Positions 17,934-26,196 of a DNA stretch of 64,000 nt are shown here, piece by piece. Location of the stretch: positions 124,001 to 188,000 of the forward strand of contig NZ_JAFBFI010000004.1 in assembly GCF_016909175.1 (NCBI RefSeq), in the 5' to 3' direction. Each line of letters begins with the position of its first letter. The stretch's first letter is position 1. This DNA is from Peribacillus deserti. GTDB lineage: Bacteria > Bacillota > Bacilli > Bacillales > DSM-1321. The notes below the pieces were generated by a model. That model saw nothing but the letters and a program-made list of their open reading frames with translations. It made no database searches and was not told the origin of the DNA. The position numbers and the translations under genes were made by a program.

Positions 17934-18938
17934 TTAGGTTTCGTCATTTCCTGCGTCTAATAGCACTGGAATTTCAACGATTGTTCCATATTTAAGCGTA
18001 TCAATATCATTCCAGCTCTTCATGATTTCCTCGCCGCTGCGGCTATTATAAAATTGCACGGCGAGAGAAAATAGAGTATCACCCGGCTGGACTTTATAAC
18101 TGTAAACTCGATATTTTTTTCCGTCTTTTACTTCATTTTTATACAACCCTTCCTCAGCCTGTCCAGCTGATTCTTTGGAGGCTGCAGTTTCCTCATCACC
18201 CCGTTCAGCTTGTTCAGCTGGATATAAAGGATCCGTTCTATTCCCAGCTGGTGGTGTATCAAGTTTTGGCAGCTCTTCTGCTAAGTCCTTAAGGTCAGGA
18301 TAATAAAAAGCTGATACAGTTAAATTGTACTGAAGCTTTTCAAAGTTCTCTTCGCCCTCCTGTGGACCGGTAAACGTTACATTCTCGATCCGAGTCAAAC
18401 GCTGGAGCTTTTCTATTTCTTGAACAAAAGCTGATAGTTCCTCGTATGTGTCTGATTCGACATGGATTTCTATTGTCAGCTTTTCAACTCCTTCAGGAAG
18501 CGGAGCATTTATTGCAGTGCCGCTTTTACTCGCTTCACTAGTTTGAACCCTCTCTTTCTGCCCTCCAGGCAGAACTGTTTCACTGTCAGCCGCAGCTAAC
18601 TCTTTAACAGCTTCATCACCGAAAGACATACTATTTATTAAGCTGCCGGATGCTACCTCCGCTTTTTCCAGATCTAAAATAAATTGTTCAGCAAGTTCCT
18701 CAACTGGAAGTTTGAGCTGCAGGGATGCCGCCTGGTTGCCATCAACCCTCGGTTTCACGGTTTTCTTATTTTCTATATTTTCGAGAAGCTTTTCTTCCTC
18801 GGTAAGAGACCGTTCCAGCAGTCCTATAGCGTTTTGCACAGGGGTAATCTTAAACCAGTATAAGAATCCAACTGCCAGCATCAGAACGAATACGATTACC
18901 CCTAATAGAGCAGACCATTTTTTCGGAGAAGTAATCAT
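17934..18938 (-). CDS. pilO: PilO-like pilus assembly protein with C-terminal LysM
   Basis: Probable inner alignment-complex protein of the type IV pilus. The 334 residues have a short cytosolic N-terminus, one transmembrane helix (about 9-28), a PilO-like coiled coil and ferredoxin-like part (about 35-235), an acidic Ala/Glu-rich linker, and a C-terminal LysM (about 280-328: YKVQPGDTLFSLAVQFYNSRSG). LysM binds peptidoglycan, so it could anchor the machine in the thick wall of a monoderm that has no secretin. Start ATG 18938 overlaps the pilN stop (ATGA); AGGAGGAG lies upstream. PilO assignment rests on position, topology and the family-like core. Confidence 0.8.
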   Translation of the reverse strand: MITSPKKWSALLGVIVFVLMLAVGFLYWFKITPVQNAIGLLERSLTEEEKLLENIENKKTVKPRVDGNQAASLQLKLPVEELAEQFILDLEKAEVASGSLINSMSFGDEAVKELAAADSETVLPGGQKERVQTSEASKSGTAINAPLPEGVEKLTIEIHVESDTYEELSAFVQEIEKLQRLTRIENVTFTGPQEGEENFEKLQYNLTVSAFYYPDLKDLAEELPKLDTPPAGNRTDPLYPAEQAERGDEETAASKESAGQAEEGLYKNEVKDGKKYRVYSYKVQPGDTLFSLAVQFYNSRSGEEIMKSWNDIDTLKYGTIVEIPVLLDAGNDET

Positions 18939-19531
18939 GAAGGATTCTCCTCCTTATGGGCTTTTATAAGATTATCCCTATTAATTGTTATTACATATTG
19001 TGCGATATATCTTGGAATCGACGTACTTTCTATTTCGTCACCGTCTTCTTCTATTTCTCTAGTATCGATTCTATTGATTGCAGCTTTTGAAATGATCTCT
19101 GAACTTTTTAACCGTTTTAAGAAAAAAGCCGATTCCCTGCTTGAATCAAACTGGACCGATAATTCTATCGAGCTCTCGCCCTGCATCTGAAAAGAAAGGA
19201 TATAACCCCTCTCAGGCAGCAGGGCGGTCAGGTCTTTCATTAACGCTGAAACAGGAAATGGGTAATCCTCTGCCCATTGAATGGCTTCAGTTAACTTTTC
19301 CACAGACGAGCCATCCTCCTGGCTGACAGTTTGCTGTTCCAGCTTGCCCCGAACACTCTGAGTATTATGCAGCTGCTCCTTGAGCTGATCTCTTTCCAGA
19401 ATCTGTGCGCTGTATACATACCAGGTCAGAACAGCAAGCACAATTAAAACAGCAAATATACTAGAAAGTAATATTAATTGAAGTGGATTTCTTTTTTCTT
19501 TTTTCGGTAAAAGATTTATGTCAACAAGCAT
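18935..19531 (-). CDS. pilN: PilN-like pilus assembly protein
   Basis: A 198-residue bitopic protein. The short N-terminal segment MLVDINLLPKK is the conserved PilN motif that docks in PilM. It is followed by a transmembrane helix (about 18-40), a coiled coil and an extracytoplasmic ferredoxin-like domain. ATG 19531 follows GGTGG; a GTG three codons earlier is part of that ribosome site. It lies between pilM and pilO and overlaps pilO by 4 nt. Confidence 0.88.
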   Translation of the reverse strand: MLVDINLLPKKEKRNPLQLILLSSIFAVLIVLAVLTWYVYSAQILERDQLKEQLHNTQSVRGKLEQQTVSQEDGSSVEKLTEAIQWAEDYPFPVSALMKDLTALLPERGYILSFQMQGESSIELSVQFDSSRESAFFLKRLKSSEIISKAAINRIDTREIEEDGDEIESTSIPRYIAQYVITINRDNLIKAHKEENPS

Positions 19532-19540
19532 CTGATCCAC

Positions 19541-20515
19541 CTACCTCAATGCGAGCCCAATGCACTCAGCATATACAGGCGGAATATTGGTTTTCTTTTT
19601 AGTTTGAAACAGCGGCTTCAGCAATGACTCAAACTGGAGATCAACGGTGCTGACAATTTTTTCTTGAAAAGAGGTCATATGGGGATGGTCTCCTGCAATT
19701 AATAGTTTGGTAACCTCATGACTTCCCTGTGTAAAATTAAACTTATAATAGGTCATGAACCTTTCTATTTCTACCAGAACCTCGGCAGACAGAGTATCGA
19801 ATTGATCTCCTTTGCCATTCCATGTAAAAAATTCCTGGCCTCTTCTATTTCGTATAATTTCATACTGACTGCCATCAAAGGGCAGTTTAAACTGACTGAG
19901 CAAAAGCGGCTTTCTCTGATGGAATACAGACAGCAGCATATTATCCAGACCAATTTGGATCATGAGTAAATGTTCTTCCTCTTTTGATACATTCAAATGA
20001 TAATACAGCCGGTACAAGGAAAGCATAGATAAATCCGCTATCTCAGGCTTTAATGAAACACTTTCGAACATTTCCGTATATTCATTTAAAATCGATTCTT
20101 TTGAAGCGATCAGCAAAACTTCCCTTTGTGTTCCTTTTATTCCTAAGTCAACTGCTTCTATAACTGGGTCTTCAAACGGCAGATGTATGGTTTCCCCCAG
20201 CTCCATATAGAGATAACCGACTATTTCTTCCTCATTTATTTCAATAGGAACGGAAACCAGCCTTAAAATGATATAAGAATCAGGCACACTAAAAGAAAGC
20301 TTTTTTCCTTTCAGCTTATTTTCCATAATTAACTCTTCCATCATCATTTGCAGAATTTCCGGCTCCTTGATTAAGCCTTCTACAATAATTCCCTCGGGAA
20401 GACATTTTTGGCCGTACCCTATGAAACTATTATTTTTACCGGATTCGACAAAGCGAATAAAACGGTCATTAATCGTAAAATGAACTCTGTTTATTCCGTT
20501 TTTAAAGATATTCAT
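19541..20515 (-). CDS. pilM: PilM-like pilus assembly actin-fold protein
   Basis: Cytoplasmic member of the PilMNO alignment complex. The 324 residues show the pattern of the PilM/SHS2 family (VHFTINDRFIRFVESGKN at the start, then alternation of beta and helix, IADLSMLSLYRLYY, and TKLLIAGDHPHM near the end), though the nucleotide-binding loops are weaker than in proteobacterial PilM. AAGGAGAG lies 9 nt before ATG 20515. It is 16 nt downstream of the prepilin peptidase and 9 nt upstream of pilN. Confidence 0.85.
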   Translation of the reverse strand: MNIFKNGINRVHFTINDRFIRFVESGKNNSFIGYGQKCLPEGIIVEGLIKEPEILQMMMEELIMENKLKGKKLSFSVPDSYIILRLVSVPIEINEEEIVGYLYMELGETIHLPFEDPVIEAVDLGIKGTQREVLLIASKESILNEYTEMFESVSLKPEIADLSMLSLYRLYYHLNVSKEEEHLLMIQIGLDNMLLSVFHQRKPLLLSQFKLPFDGSQYEIIRNRRGQEFFTWNGKGDQFDTLSAEVLVEIERFMTYYKFNFTQGSHEVTKLLIAGDHPHMTSFQEKIVSTVDLQFESLLKPLFQTKKKTNIPPVYAECIGLALR

Positions 20516-20531
20516 CCGCCCGTACTCTCCT

Positions 20532-21287
20532 TTATTTCAGCAAAAGATTCATATAAATCGAAAGAAGGTCCCAGCCATAAAAATAAGCTGTCAGGGAACC
20601 AGCGACTATAAATGGTCCAAATGGAATTGGCTGCCGCTTCTTAACCCTTCCTATGATGATACCCGCTATCCCCGCTAGAGCACCAAACAGAGTTGATAGA
20701 AAAAAGGCGAGCAGTGTAAGCTTCAACCCAAGAACGATCCCAATTAAAAAAAATAATTTGATATCTCCTCCACCCATTCCTCCCTTGCTTACAATGGCAA
20801 TAAGGAGAAGCAGGCTAAAACCAAACACCGCACCCCAGATACTATCCCACCATGGGGTGAGTGGAACCAGCATTCGTTCAATGGCTAAAATGGGAAGGAA
20901 AAACAGCAGCACCTTGTCAGGAATCACCATGTATGTAATATCAGATACCAAAATGATAACCAATAAAGAAACAAAGGTTAATGCTACGAATAACTCATAA
21001 TTAAATCCCCACTTATAAAAACAATAGGCAAATAAAGCCCCCGTTGTAAGTTCTATTAAGGGATACTTATAGTGTATGGTACTGCCGCAACGTCTGCATT
21101 TTCCTCTTTGCAACAGGTAGGAAACTACCGGTATTAGTTCATGGGGTCCGAGTGTTTTTGTGCAAAACGGACACTGGGAACGCGGTTTTACTATGGACTT
21201 TTTTAGTGGAATTCTAAGGCCGGCTACGTTGTAGAAGGAACCTAGGACTGAACCAATTGTAAAGAAGTAGACAATAAGAAAGAACAT
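20532..21287 (-). CDS. pilD: Prepilin peptidase / N-methyltransferase
   Basis: The aspartic membrane protease that cuts class III signal peptides of pilins. The 251 residues have the N-terminal domain with the four-cysteine zinc motif (CPFC...CRRC, about 39-66) and the peptidase domain with catalytic aspartates in SDITYMVIPD and GGGDIKLF. Seven or eight helices are visible. It occupies the comC position of B. subtilis (beside folC and spoIIB), so it may also serve competence pseudopilins. It starts a new transcription unit after the pilin terminator. Confidence 0.95.
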   Translation of the reverse strand: MFFLIVYFFTIGSVLGSFYNVAGLRIPLKKSIVKPRSQCPFCTKTLGPHELIPVVSYLLQRGKCRRCGSTIHYKYPLIELTTGALFAYCFYKWGFNYELFVALTFVSLLVIILVSDITYMVIPDKVLLFFLPILAIERMLVPLTPWWDSIWGAVFGFSLLLLIAIVSKGGMGGGDIKLFFLIGIVLGLKLTLLAFFLSTLFGALAGIAGIIIGRVKKRQPIPFGPFIVAGSLTAYFYGWDLLSIYMNLLLK

Positions 21288-21357
21288 AAGGTACCTGCTT
21301 TACGTTTTCTTGTTTTTCAACAATTATACAAAAAATTTGTGCAATAGGAAGATATAA

Positions 21358-21382
21358 ATAAAACTCGCCAGGGGCGAGCTTT
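21358..21382 (-). terminator. Terminator after the major pilin gene
   Basis: On the minus strand the stem AGCTCGCC..GGCGAGTT is followed by TTATTT. It makes the pilin gene a likely single-gene transcript, which would allow much higher pilin expression. Confidence 0.75.
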
Positions 21383-21395
21383 ACCATGTGAAACC

Positions 21396-21833
21396 TTATT
21401 CAAAATCGGGAGAAGCTTTCTCATTAATATAAGGAGTATTTCCAGTCGCCGGCATCAATGTTAAAGTATACACTTTTTTTCCAGTAGTAATATCATTTTT
21501 AACACTTACTTTACTTTTTGTTGCATTATATGTTGTACCTTCTTTTTTAGGATCTTTTGGTGCATCTTCTAAGTAACCTTGTGTTATTAACTCTTGAATT
21601 GTTACTATTCCATCTGTAATTATCGCATCGTTAGTCGATAAAGCTAAACGAGTTGCATCCACTATTTGTCTTGCATTGGCTAACTGAGCATCTTCTTTAC
21701 TTTTATCGATGATTTTGCCAATACTTGGCACCGCAATAGCCGCAATAATCCCCAAAATTACAATAACAGCTAACAACTCTACTAATGTTAACCCCTTTTG
21801 ATTCTTTAAAAAAGCCTTCATCTTTTTAATCAT
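21396..21833 (-). CDS. pilA: Type IV major pilin (prepilin)
   Basis: A 145-residue prepilin with a class III signal, KNQKG^LTLVELLAVIVILGIIAAIAVP. Cleavage is after G14, Leu becomes +1 and Glu is at +5 (E19), as needed for assembly. The rest is a helix spine and a small beta domain without cysteines. AGGAG lies 8 nt upstream of ATG 21833. It has its own sigma-D-like promoter and terminator within the pilus locus, which suggests that it is the major subunit rather than a minor one. Confidence 0.9.
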   Translation of the reverse strand: MIKKMKAFLKNQKGLTLVELLAVIVILGIIAAIAVPSIGKIIDKSKEDAQLANARQIVDATRLALSTNDAIITDGIVTIQELITQGYLEDAPKDPKKEGTTYNATKSKVSVKNDITTGKKVYTLTLMPATGNTPYINEKASPDFE

Positions 21834-21903
21834 GTTCTTTTCTCCTTATTTTTCATTTTCTATAGAAAGCTGGAAACAGAAGTTTAGTAGTTTGATATGT
21901 ATA

Positions 21904-21929
21904 ATATCGGCTTTTTCACCCCATTTTTA
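21904..21929 (-). promoter_or_regulatory. Sigma-D (motility sigma) type promoter of pilA
   Basis: On the minus strand TAAA (21926-21929), 14 bp, then GCCGATAT (21904-21911) match the B. subtilis sigma-D consensus TAAA-N15-GCCGATAA closely. The predicted start is near 21897, about 64 nt before the pilin start codon. The rest of the 323-bp gap (21834-22156) holds the inverted repeat noted separately and no gene. Confidence 0.7.
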
Positions 21930-21936
21930 ATAATTA

Positions 21937-21961
21937 CATATAAAAAGCCAACTTTTATATG
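21937..21961. promoter_or_regulatory. Inverted repeat upstream of the pilA promoter
   Basis: CATATAAAA-N7-TTTTATATG is a perfect 9-bp inverted repeat centred about 52 bp upstream of the predicted start. A third half-site (CATATAAAAATTGG) lies at 21984-21997. It could be an activator site or an AT-rich UP element. Confidence 0.45.
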
Positions 21962-22156
21962 AATTTTTAAAGATGAAAAATTGCATATAAAAATTGGCGG
22001 GTTGCACTACTCACTCCAAATCATTCAAGTGCCCATTTATAAATGATTTATCATCGTTTCCAATTTTACTATTAAATTACAAAAATGTTATTAATTTATT
22101 ATAATAGCAAAACTGCTGTAAAAGAAAGCAGAAGTTTGTCTGTTTGTAATATTTTT

Positions 22157-23368
22157 TTATTGAATCTGCTGAAAGATGCTGAACATTGGAACGGCGATAG
22201 CTGCCACTATTCCTCCAACCATAAAGGCGAGCAGAACAATCATGATCGGTTCAATCAGAGATTTAATCTGCTCCGTAGCATTTTCTACCTCAGCTTCGTA
22301 AAAGCTTGCGATCTTTTCCAGCATCACATCGATGGTACCCGACTTCTCCCCTATCGAAATCATGGATGTTACCATGGGTGGAAAAGCCCAGTGACTTTCC
22401 ATTGGCCTGGAAATAGACTGACCTTTTTCAATAGAGAATTTTGCTTCATTCAGCACTCTGGCATGGACTTCGTTTCCTATAATGCGCTCCACAATCGTGA
22501 GGGATTGAAGGATGGGGACTGAGCTGGAAAATAAGGAAGCCAGCGTACGTGCCATTCTGGCAATGGCCGCTTTTTGAAGCAGCTTGCCGAACAAAGGAAT
22601 TCGAAGCAGCACAAAGTCTAAATAGTATTTGGAGTCTCTATTTTTTCGAATAAAATAAACTCCAATATAAAGGACTAATGCCAGCAGCAAGAACACCCAC
22701 CAAAACTGCTTAAAGAAATCGGCGAGATGGATGACAATTCTCGTAACCAGCGGCAGTTTTCCTCCAAAAGATGAAAACATATCTGCAAAGGCAGGAACCA
22801 CTGTTGAAAGTAGAAAAATGACGATAGCAATTGAGATGACACCCACGAATGCAGGATACATCAAAGCAGATTTTATTTTTTGTCTGGTCGCGTTTTGTTT
22901 TTCGTAGTAATCGGCCATTCTTTCTAATATTTCATCTAGATTTCCGCCAGCTTCACCGGCTCTCATCATATTAATATACAGGGGTGGGAAAATCCTTCTG
23001 TGTTCTTCAGCTGCTTCTGTATATGGCTTTCCCTCACGGAGACTTTCACCGATGTCCCCTAGAACCTTCTTAAGAAGTTTGCTTGAGGTTTGATGGGCAA
23101 GAATCGAGTTGGCTTCCACTATTGAAATACCGGCCTTTAAAAGAGTAGAAAACTGCCTGATATAAATCACTAGATCCTGATATTTGATCTTTTTTGCAAT
23201 GCCAATCTGTATTTCTTTATATAAGATGCCTTTTAGTTCTTCAATCGAGATAACGGCTATTCCTGACTCGCGGACCTTTCCCACCGCTTCTTTTTTATTC
23301 AGTGCAGTGACTCTGCCTGCCCTCTGTTTGCCGGTACGGTCCCTGCCCTGGTAGCGAAAAACAGGCAT
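22157..23368 (-). CDS. pilC: Type IV pilus inner-membrane platform PilC
   Basis: The GspF/PilC platform protein that couples ATPases to pilin insertion. The 403 residues have two repeated T2SSF domains (about 70-190 and 270-395), each ending in membrane helices, with the typical MRAGEAGGNLDEIL and SIGEKSGTIDVMLEKI motifs. The start is an ATG at 23368 overlapping the pilT stop by 1 nt. It is the last gene of pilB-pilT-pilC. Confidence 0.95.
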   Translation of the reverse strand: MPVFRYQGRDRTGKQRAGRVTALNKKEAVGKVRESGIAVISIEELKGILYKEIQIGIAKKIKYQDLVIYIRQFSTLLKAGISIVEANSILAHQTSSKLLKKVLGDIGESLREGKPYTEAAEEHRRIFPPLYINMMRAGEAGGNLDEILERMADYYEKQNATRQKIKSALMYPAFVGVISIAIVIFLLSTVVPAFADMFSSFGGKLPLVTRIVIHLADFFKQFWWVFLLLALVLYIGVYFIRKNRDSKYYLDFVLLRIPLFGKLLQKAAIARMARTLASLFSSSVPILQSLTIVERIIGNEVHARVLNEAKFSIEKGQSISRPMESHWAFPPMVTSMISIGEKSGTIDVMLEKIASFYEAEVENATEQIKSLIEPIMIVLLAFMVGGIVAAIAVPMFSIFQQIQ

Positions 23369-24408
23369 TAATGTACACCTTCCTGTAGATAAGGGGCAAT
23401 GGCCTGCTCATCGACTTTGCTCTGGTCAGCCAGATCCCTGATGGACATTTCAAGGGTCTGCATGCCTGCTGCCTTGCTTGTCTGCATCACGTTATGAATC
23501 TGATGAATCTTTTCATTGCGGATCAAGTTGCGAATAGCCGAATTATTCACCATTATTTCTACGGCTGCCACCCTGCCATTTCGGTCTGGAGCAGGAAACA
23601 GACGCTGAGATATAATAGCTGAAAGAACAGATGCAAGCTGAATACGGACTTGCGGCTGCTGGTTCGGCGGAAACACATCAATAATACGGTCGATCGTTGA
23701 GGGCGAATTTGTCGTATGCAGGGTCCCCAATACTAAGTGGCCGGTTTCTGCTGCGGTAATGGCGGTAGAGATGGTTTCAAGATCCCGCATTTCCCCGACT
23801 AGAATAACATCAGGATCCTGCCTCAAACATGCACGCAGGCCATTGGCAAAATTGTTCGTATCAAAGCCAACCTCCCGCTGGTCTATTATGCTTGTCCCAT
23901 GTTTATGTAAATATTCAATCGGGTCTTCAAGCGTGATAATATGGTTTTTCATCTCTTTGTTCATATAGCCAATCATAGAAGCGAGAGTCGTTGATTTTCC
24001 GCTCCCAGTAGGACCGGTCACCAATACCAGGCCCTGCGGTTTTTTCGTAATCTCTTTTAGTACCTCAGGCAGCCCAAGCTCCTCAATTGTTGGTATTTTA
24101 GTAGGGACAACACGGATGGCAAGACTGATGCAGGAGCGCTGATGATAGGCATTCACACGGAATCTGGATATACCCGGGATTCCATAAGAGAAATCCAGCT
24201 CCCCCTTTTCTTTAAAAGTCTCCCAAAGGGTTTCGGGAATGATGGCCCTCGCCATTCCCTCCGTATCAGAGGGACGCAGACTTTCCTTTCCATACTGCTT
24301 TAATTCACCATGAAGTCTCATCACTGGCGGTACTCCTACAGTCAGATGAATGTCGGAAGTTCCCAGTTCGTATGCAGCCGTTAGAATATAATCCAGTCTT
24401 TCTTTCAT
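23368..24408 (-). CDS. pilT: Pilus retraction ATPase PilT
   Basis: Hexameric ATPase that drives pilus depolymerisation, so the pilus probably supports twitching. The 346 residues have the PAS-like N-terminus (SDIHLTVGVPPVMRLHGEL), Walker A GPTGSGKST (132-140), Asp box EDPIEYLH, Walker B DVILVGEMRD, His box and the PilT-specific SAIRNLIRNEK motif. Start ATG 24408 lies 12 nt after pilB. B. subtilis 168 has no PilT, so this distinguishes the locus from a competence pseudopilus. Confidence 0.96.
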   Translation of the reverse strand: MKERLDYILTAAYELGTSDIHLTVGVPPVMRLHGELKQYGKESLRPSDTEGMARAIIPETLWETFKEKGELDFSYGIPGISRFRVNAYHQRSCISLAIRVVPTKIPTIEELGLPEVLKEITKKPQGLVLVTGPTGSGKSTTLASMIGYMNKEMKNHIITLEDPIEYLHKHGTSIIDQREVGFDTNNFANGLRACLRQDPDVILVGEMRDLETISTAITAAETGHLVLGTLHTTNSPSTIDRIIDVFPPNQQPQVRIQLASVLSAIISQRLFPAPDRNGRVAAVEIMVNNSAIRNLIRNEKIHQIHNVMQTSKAAGMQTLEMSIRDLADQSKVDEQAIAPYLQEGVH

Positions 24409-24420
24409 GTCAGTCTCCTC

Positions 24421-26064
24421 CTATTCATTTAAGGCAACACGGAGAACTTCCTCTACAGTTGTCACTCCAGCTTTTGCTTTTAAAAGCCCATCGTCCATTA
24501 AGAAAATCATTCCGGAACGCATGGCATAATCCCTTATTTCCGATAAAGGCTTATGATTCATCATCATCCTTCGAATTTCATCATCCACATCTAATACTTC
24601 ATGTATGGCGGCACGGCCTTTATATCCAGTGTTCTGGCAGCTCACACATCCTTTTCCTTTATAAAGGGTTCCAGCCTGAATTCCCCGGTTTTCGAATAAG
24701 TCACGTTCCATTTGGGATGGTTCATATGGAACAGCGCATTCACGGCAGATTTTTCGGATGAGACGCTGGGCAACCACTCCGGTTAAGGAAGAAACGACAA
24801 GATATGGCTCTACCTCCATTTCAAGAAGGCGTGGGATTGTTGTTAACGCACTATTGGTGTGCAGCGTGCTAAAGACTAAATGTCCTGTAAGTGATGCACG
24901 TACCGCAATTTCTGCCGTTTCGCTGTCCCGGATTTCGCCGATCATGACAATATTGGGATCCTGCCGCAGAATAGAGCGAAGTCCTTGTGCAAAAGTTAAC
25001 CCCACTGCCGGGTTTACCTGTACCTGGTTAATGCCTGCAATCTGATATTCAACTGGGTCTTCCACCGTAATGATATTTACTTTTTCCGTATGCAGATGAT
25101 TTAGAGCCGCATACAGTGTAGAGGTCTTTCCTGAACCAGTCGGCCCGGTCATCAATATCAGCCCCGAAGGCCTCTCGATCATATTTATGAATTTTTGTAG
25201 ATTGATTTTATTAAAACCAAGCTGCGGCAGTTTAATCAGTGCACTGGATAGGTCTAGTATCCTAATCACTACCTTTTCTCCGAACACCGTAGGCAGCATG
25301 GATATCCGCAGGTCCACTTTCGTGTAATTTATATCAAGTGTAAGCCTCCCGTCCTGCGGAAGCCTTGTTTCGGTAATATTTAAATCTGCCATAATTTTGA
25401 TCCTGGCAATTAACAAGTTATATATATTCTTCGAAATCTTTCTTTCCGTCCTGAGAACTCCGTCAACGCGGTAACGAACAAGTATCGAGGTGTCCTGGGG
25501 ATCCAGATGGATATCACTTGCCTTAAGCTGAACCCCCGTTGCAAGAATCTGATTAACCAGCCTTACAGCTGGAGCTTCATCCCCTTCACTTCCGTCATCA
25601 CCACTGTTCTCATTGATATTTTCGAATGTCTCATTCATATTGTAATATCTATGAATTGCGCTCAGAATATCATCTTTTGTAGCGATGACCGGAGAAATTT
25701 GAAAACCAGTCGAAAGTCTCAGGTCGTCCAGCGCAAGATAATCCATTGGATCATTCATGGCAACGACAAGCTGGCTGTTATCCTTCTTAATAGGAATCAA
25801 TACCTGTCTAAGGGCAAATTCTTTAGAGACAAGGCTTAATAGATTTGTATCAACTGGGTATCTGTATAGATTGATATGGGGAATGCCTAATTGCATTTCT
25901 AATACTTCCAGCAATTGAGTTTCGCTGATGAGACCTCGATCAAGAAGTGCATCCCCCAGCTTTTGGCCGTTTTTTTTTGATTGGAGTGTGTACTGAAGAT
26001 TCTCTTCTGACAACAGGCCGGCCTCTACAAGAATATCTCCTAATCTTTTTCTTTGAGTTGGCAT
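24421..26064 (-). CDS. pilB: Pilus extension ATPase PilB
   Basis: GspE/PilB assembly ATPase, 547 residues. There are two GSPII_E-type N-terminal modules (about 5-60 and 60-140), then the catalytic part with Walker A GPTGSGKTS (307-315), Asp box EDPVEY, Walker B NIVMIGEIRD (371-380), His box TLHTN and the tetracysteine zinc motif (C440, C443, C473, C476). ATG 26064 follows AGGTG at 8 nt. The gene starts the pilB-pilT-pilC unit and is divergent from the PilX-like gene. Confidence 0.96.
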   Translation of the reverse strand: MPTQRKRLGDILVEAGLLSEENLQYTLQSKKNGQKLGDALLDRGLISETQLLEVLEMQLGIPHINLYRYPVDTNLLSLVSKEFALRQVLIPIKKDNSQLVVAMNDPMDYLALDDLRLSTGFQISPVIATKDDILSAIHRYYNMNETFENINENSGDDGSEGDEAPAVRLVNQILATGVQLKASDIHLDPQDTSILVRYRVDGVLRTERKISKNIYNLLIARIKIMADLNITETRLPQDGRLTLDINYTKVDLRISMLPTVFGEKVVIRILDLSSALIKLPQLGFNKINLQKFINMIERPSGLILMTGPTGSGKTSTLYAALNHLHTEKVNIITVEDPVEYQIAGINQVQVNPAVGLTFAQGLRSILRQDPNIVMIGEIRDSETAEIAVRASLTGHLVFSTLHTNSALTTIPRLLEMEVEPYLVVSSLTGVVAQRLIRKICRECAVPYEPSQMERDLFENRGIQAGTLYKGKGCVSCQNTGYKGRAAIHEVLDVDDEIRRMMMNHKPLSEIRDYAMRSGMIFLMDDGLLKAKAGVTTVEEVLRVALNE

Positions 26065-26196
26065 TTCTCTCACACCTAATTAGTAAAATAGTAAAAATAT
26101 GTATGAATTGGTTACTATTCTATTTTATACTAAAAATAAGGTAAAAAAATAGATGTTTCTGTTGGAGTTTGTAGAATCATATCAGGAGGCCGATTC

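Noticed and set aside
21396-26064. Locus as the competence comG operon
   Set aside because: PilT, PilM, PilN and PilO, the large pilin and the GSPII_E N-terminal modules of PilB are T4P features; comG lacks them and normally lies elsewhere.
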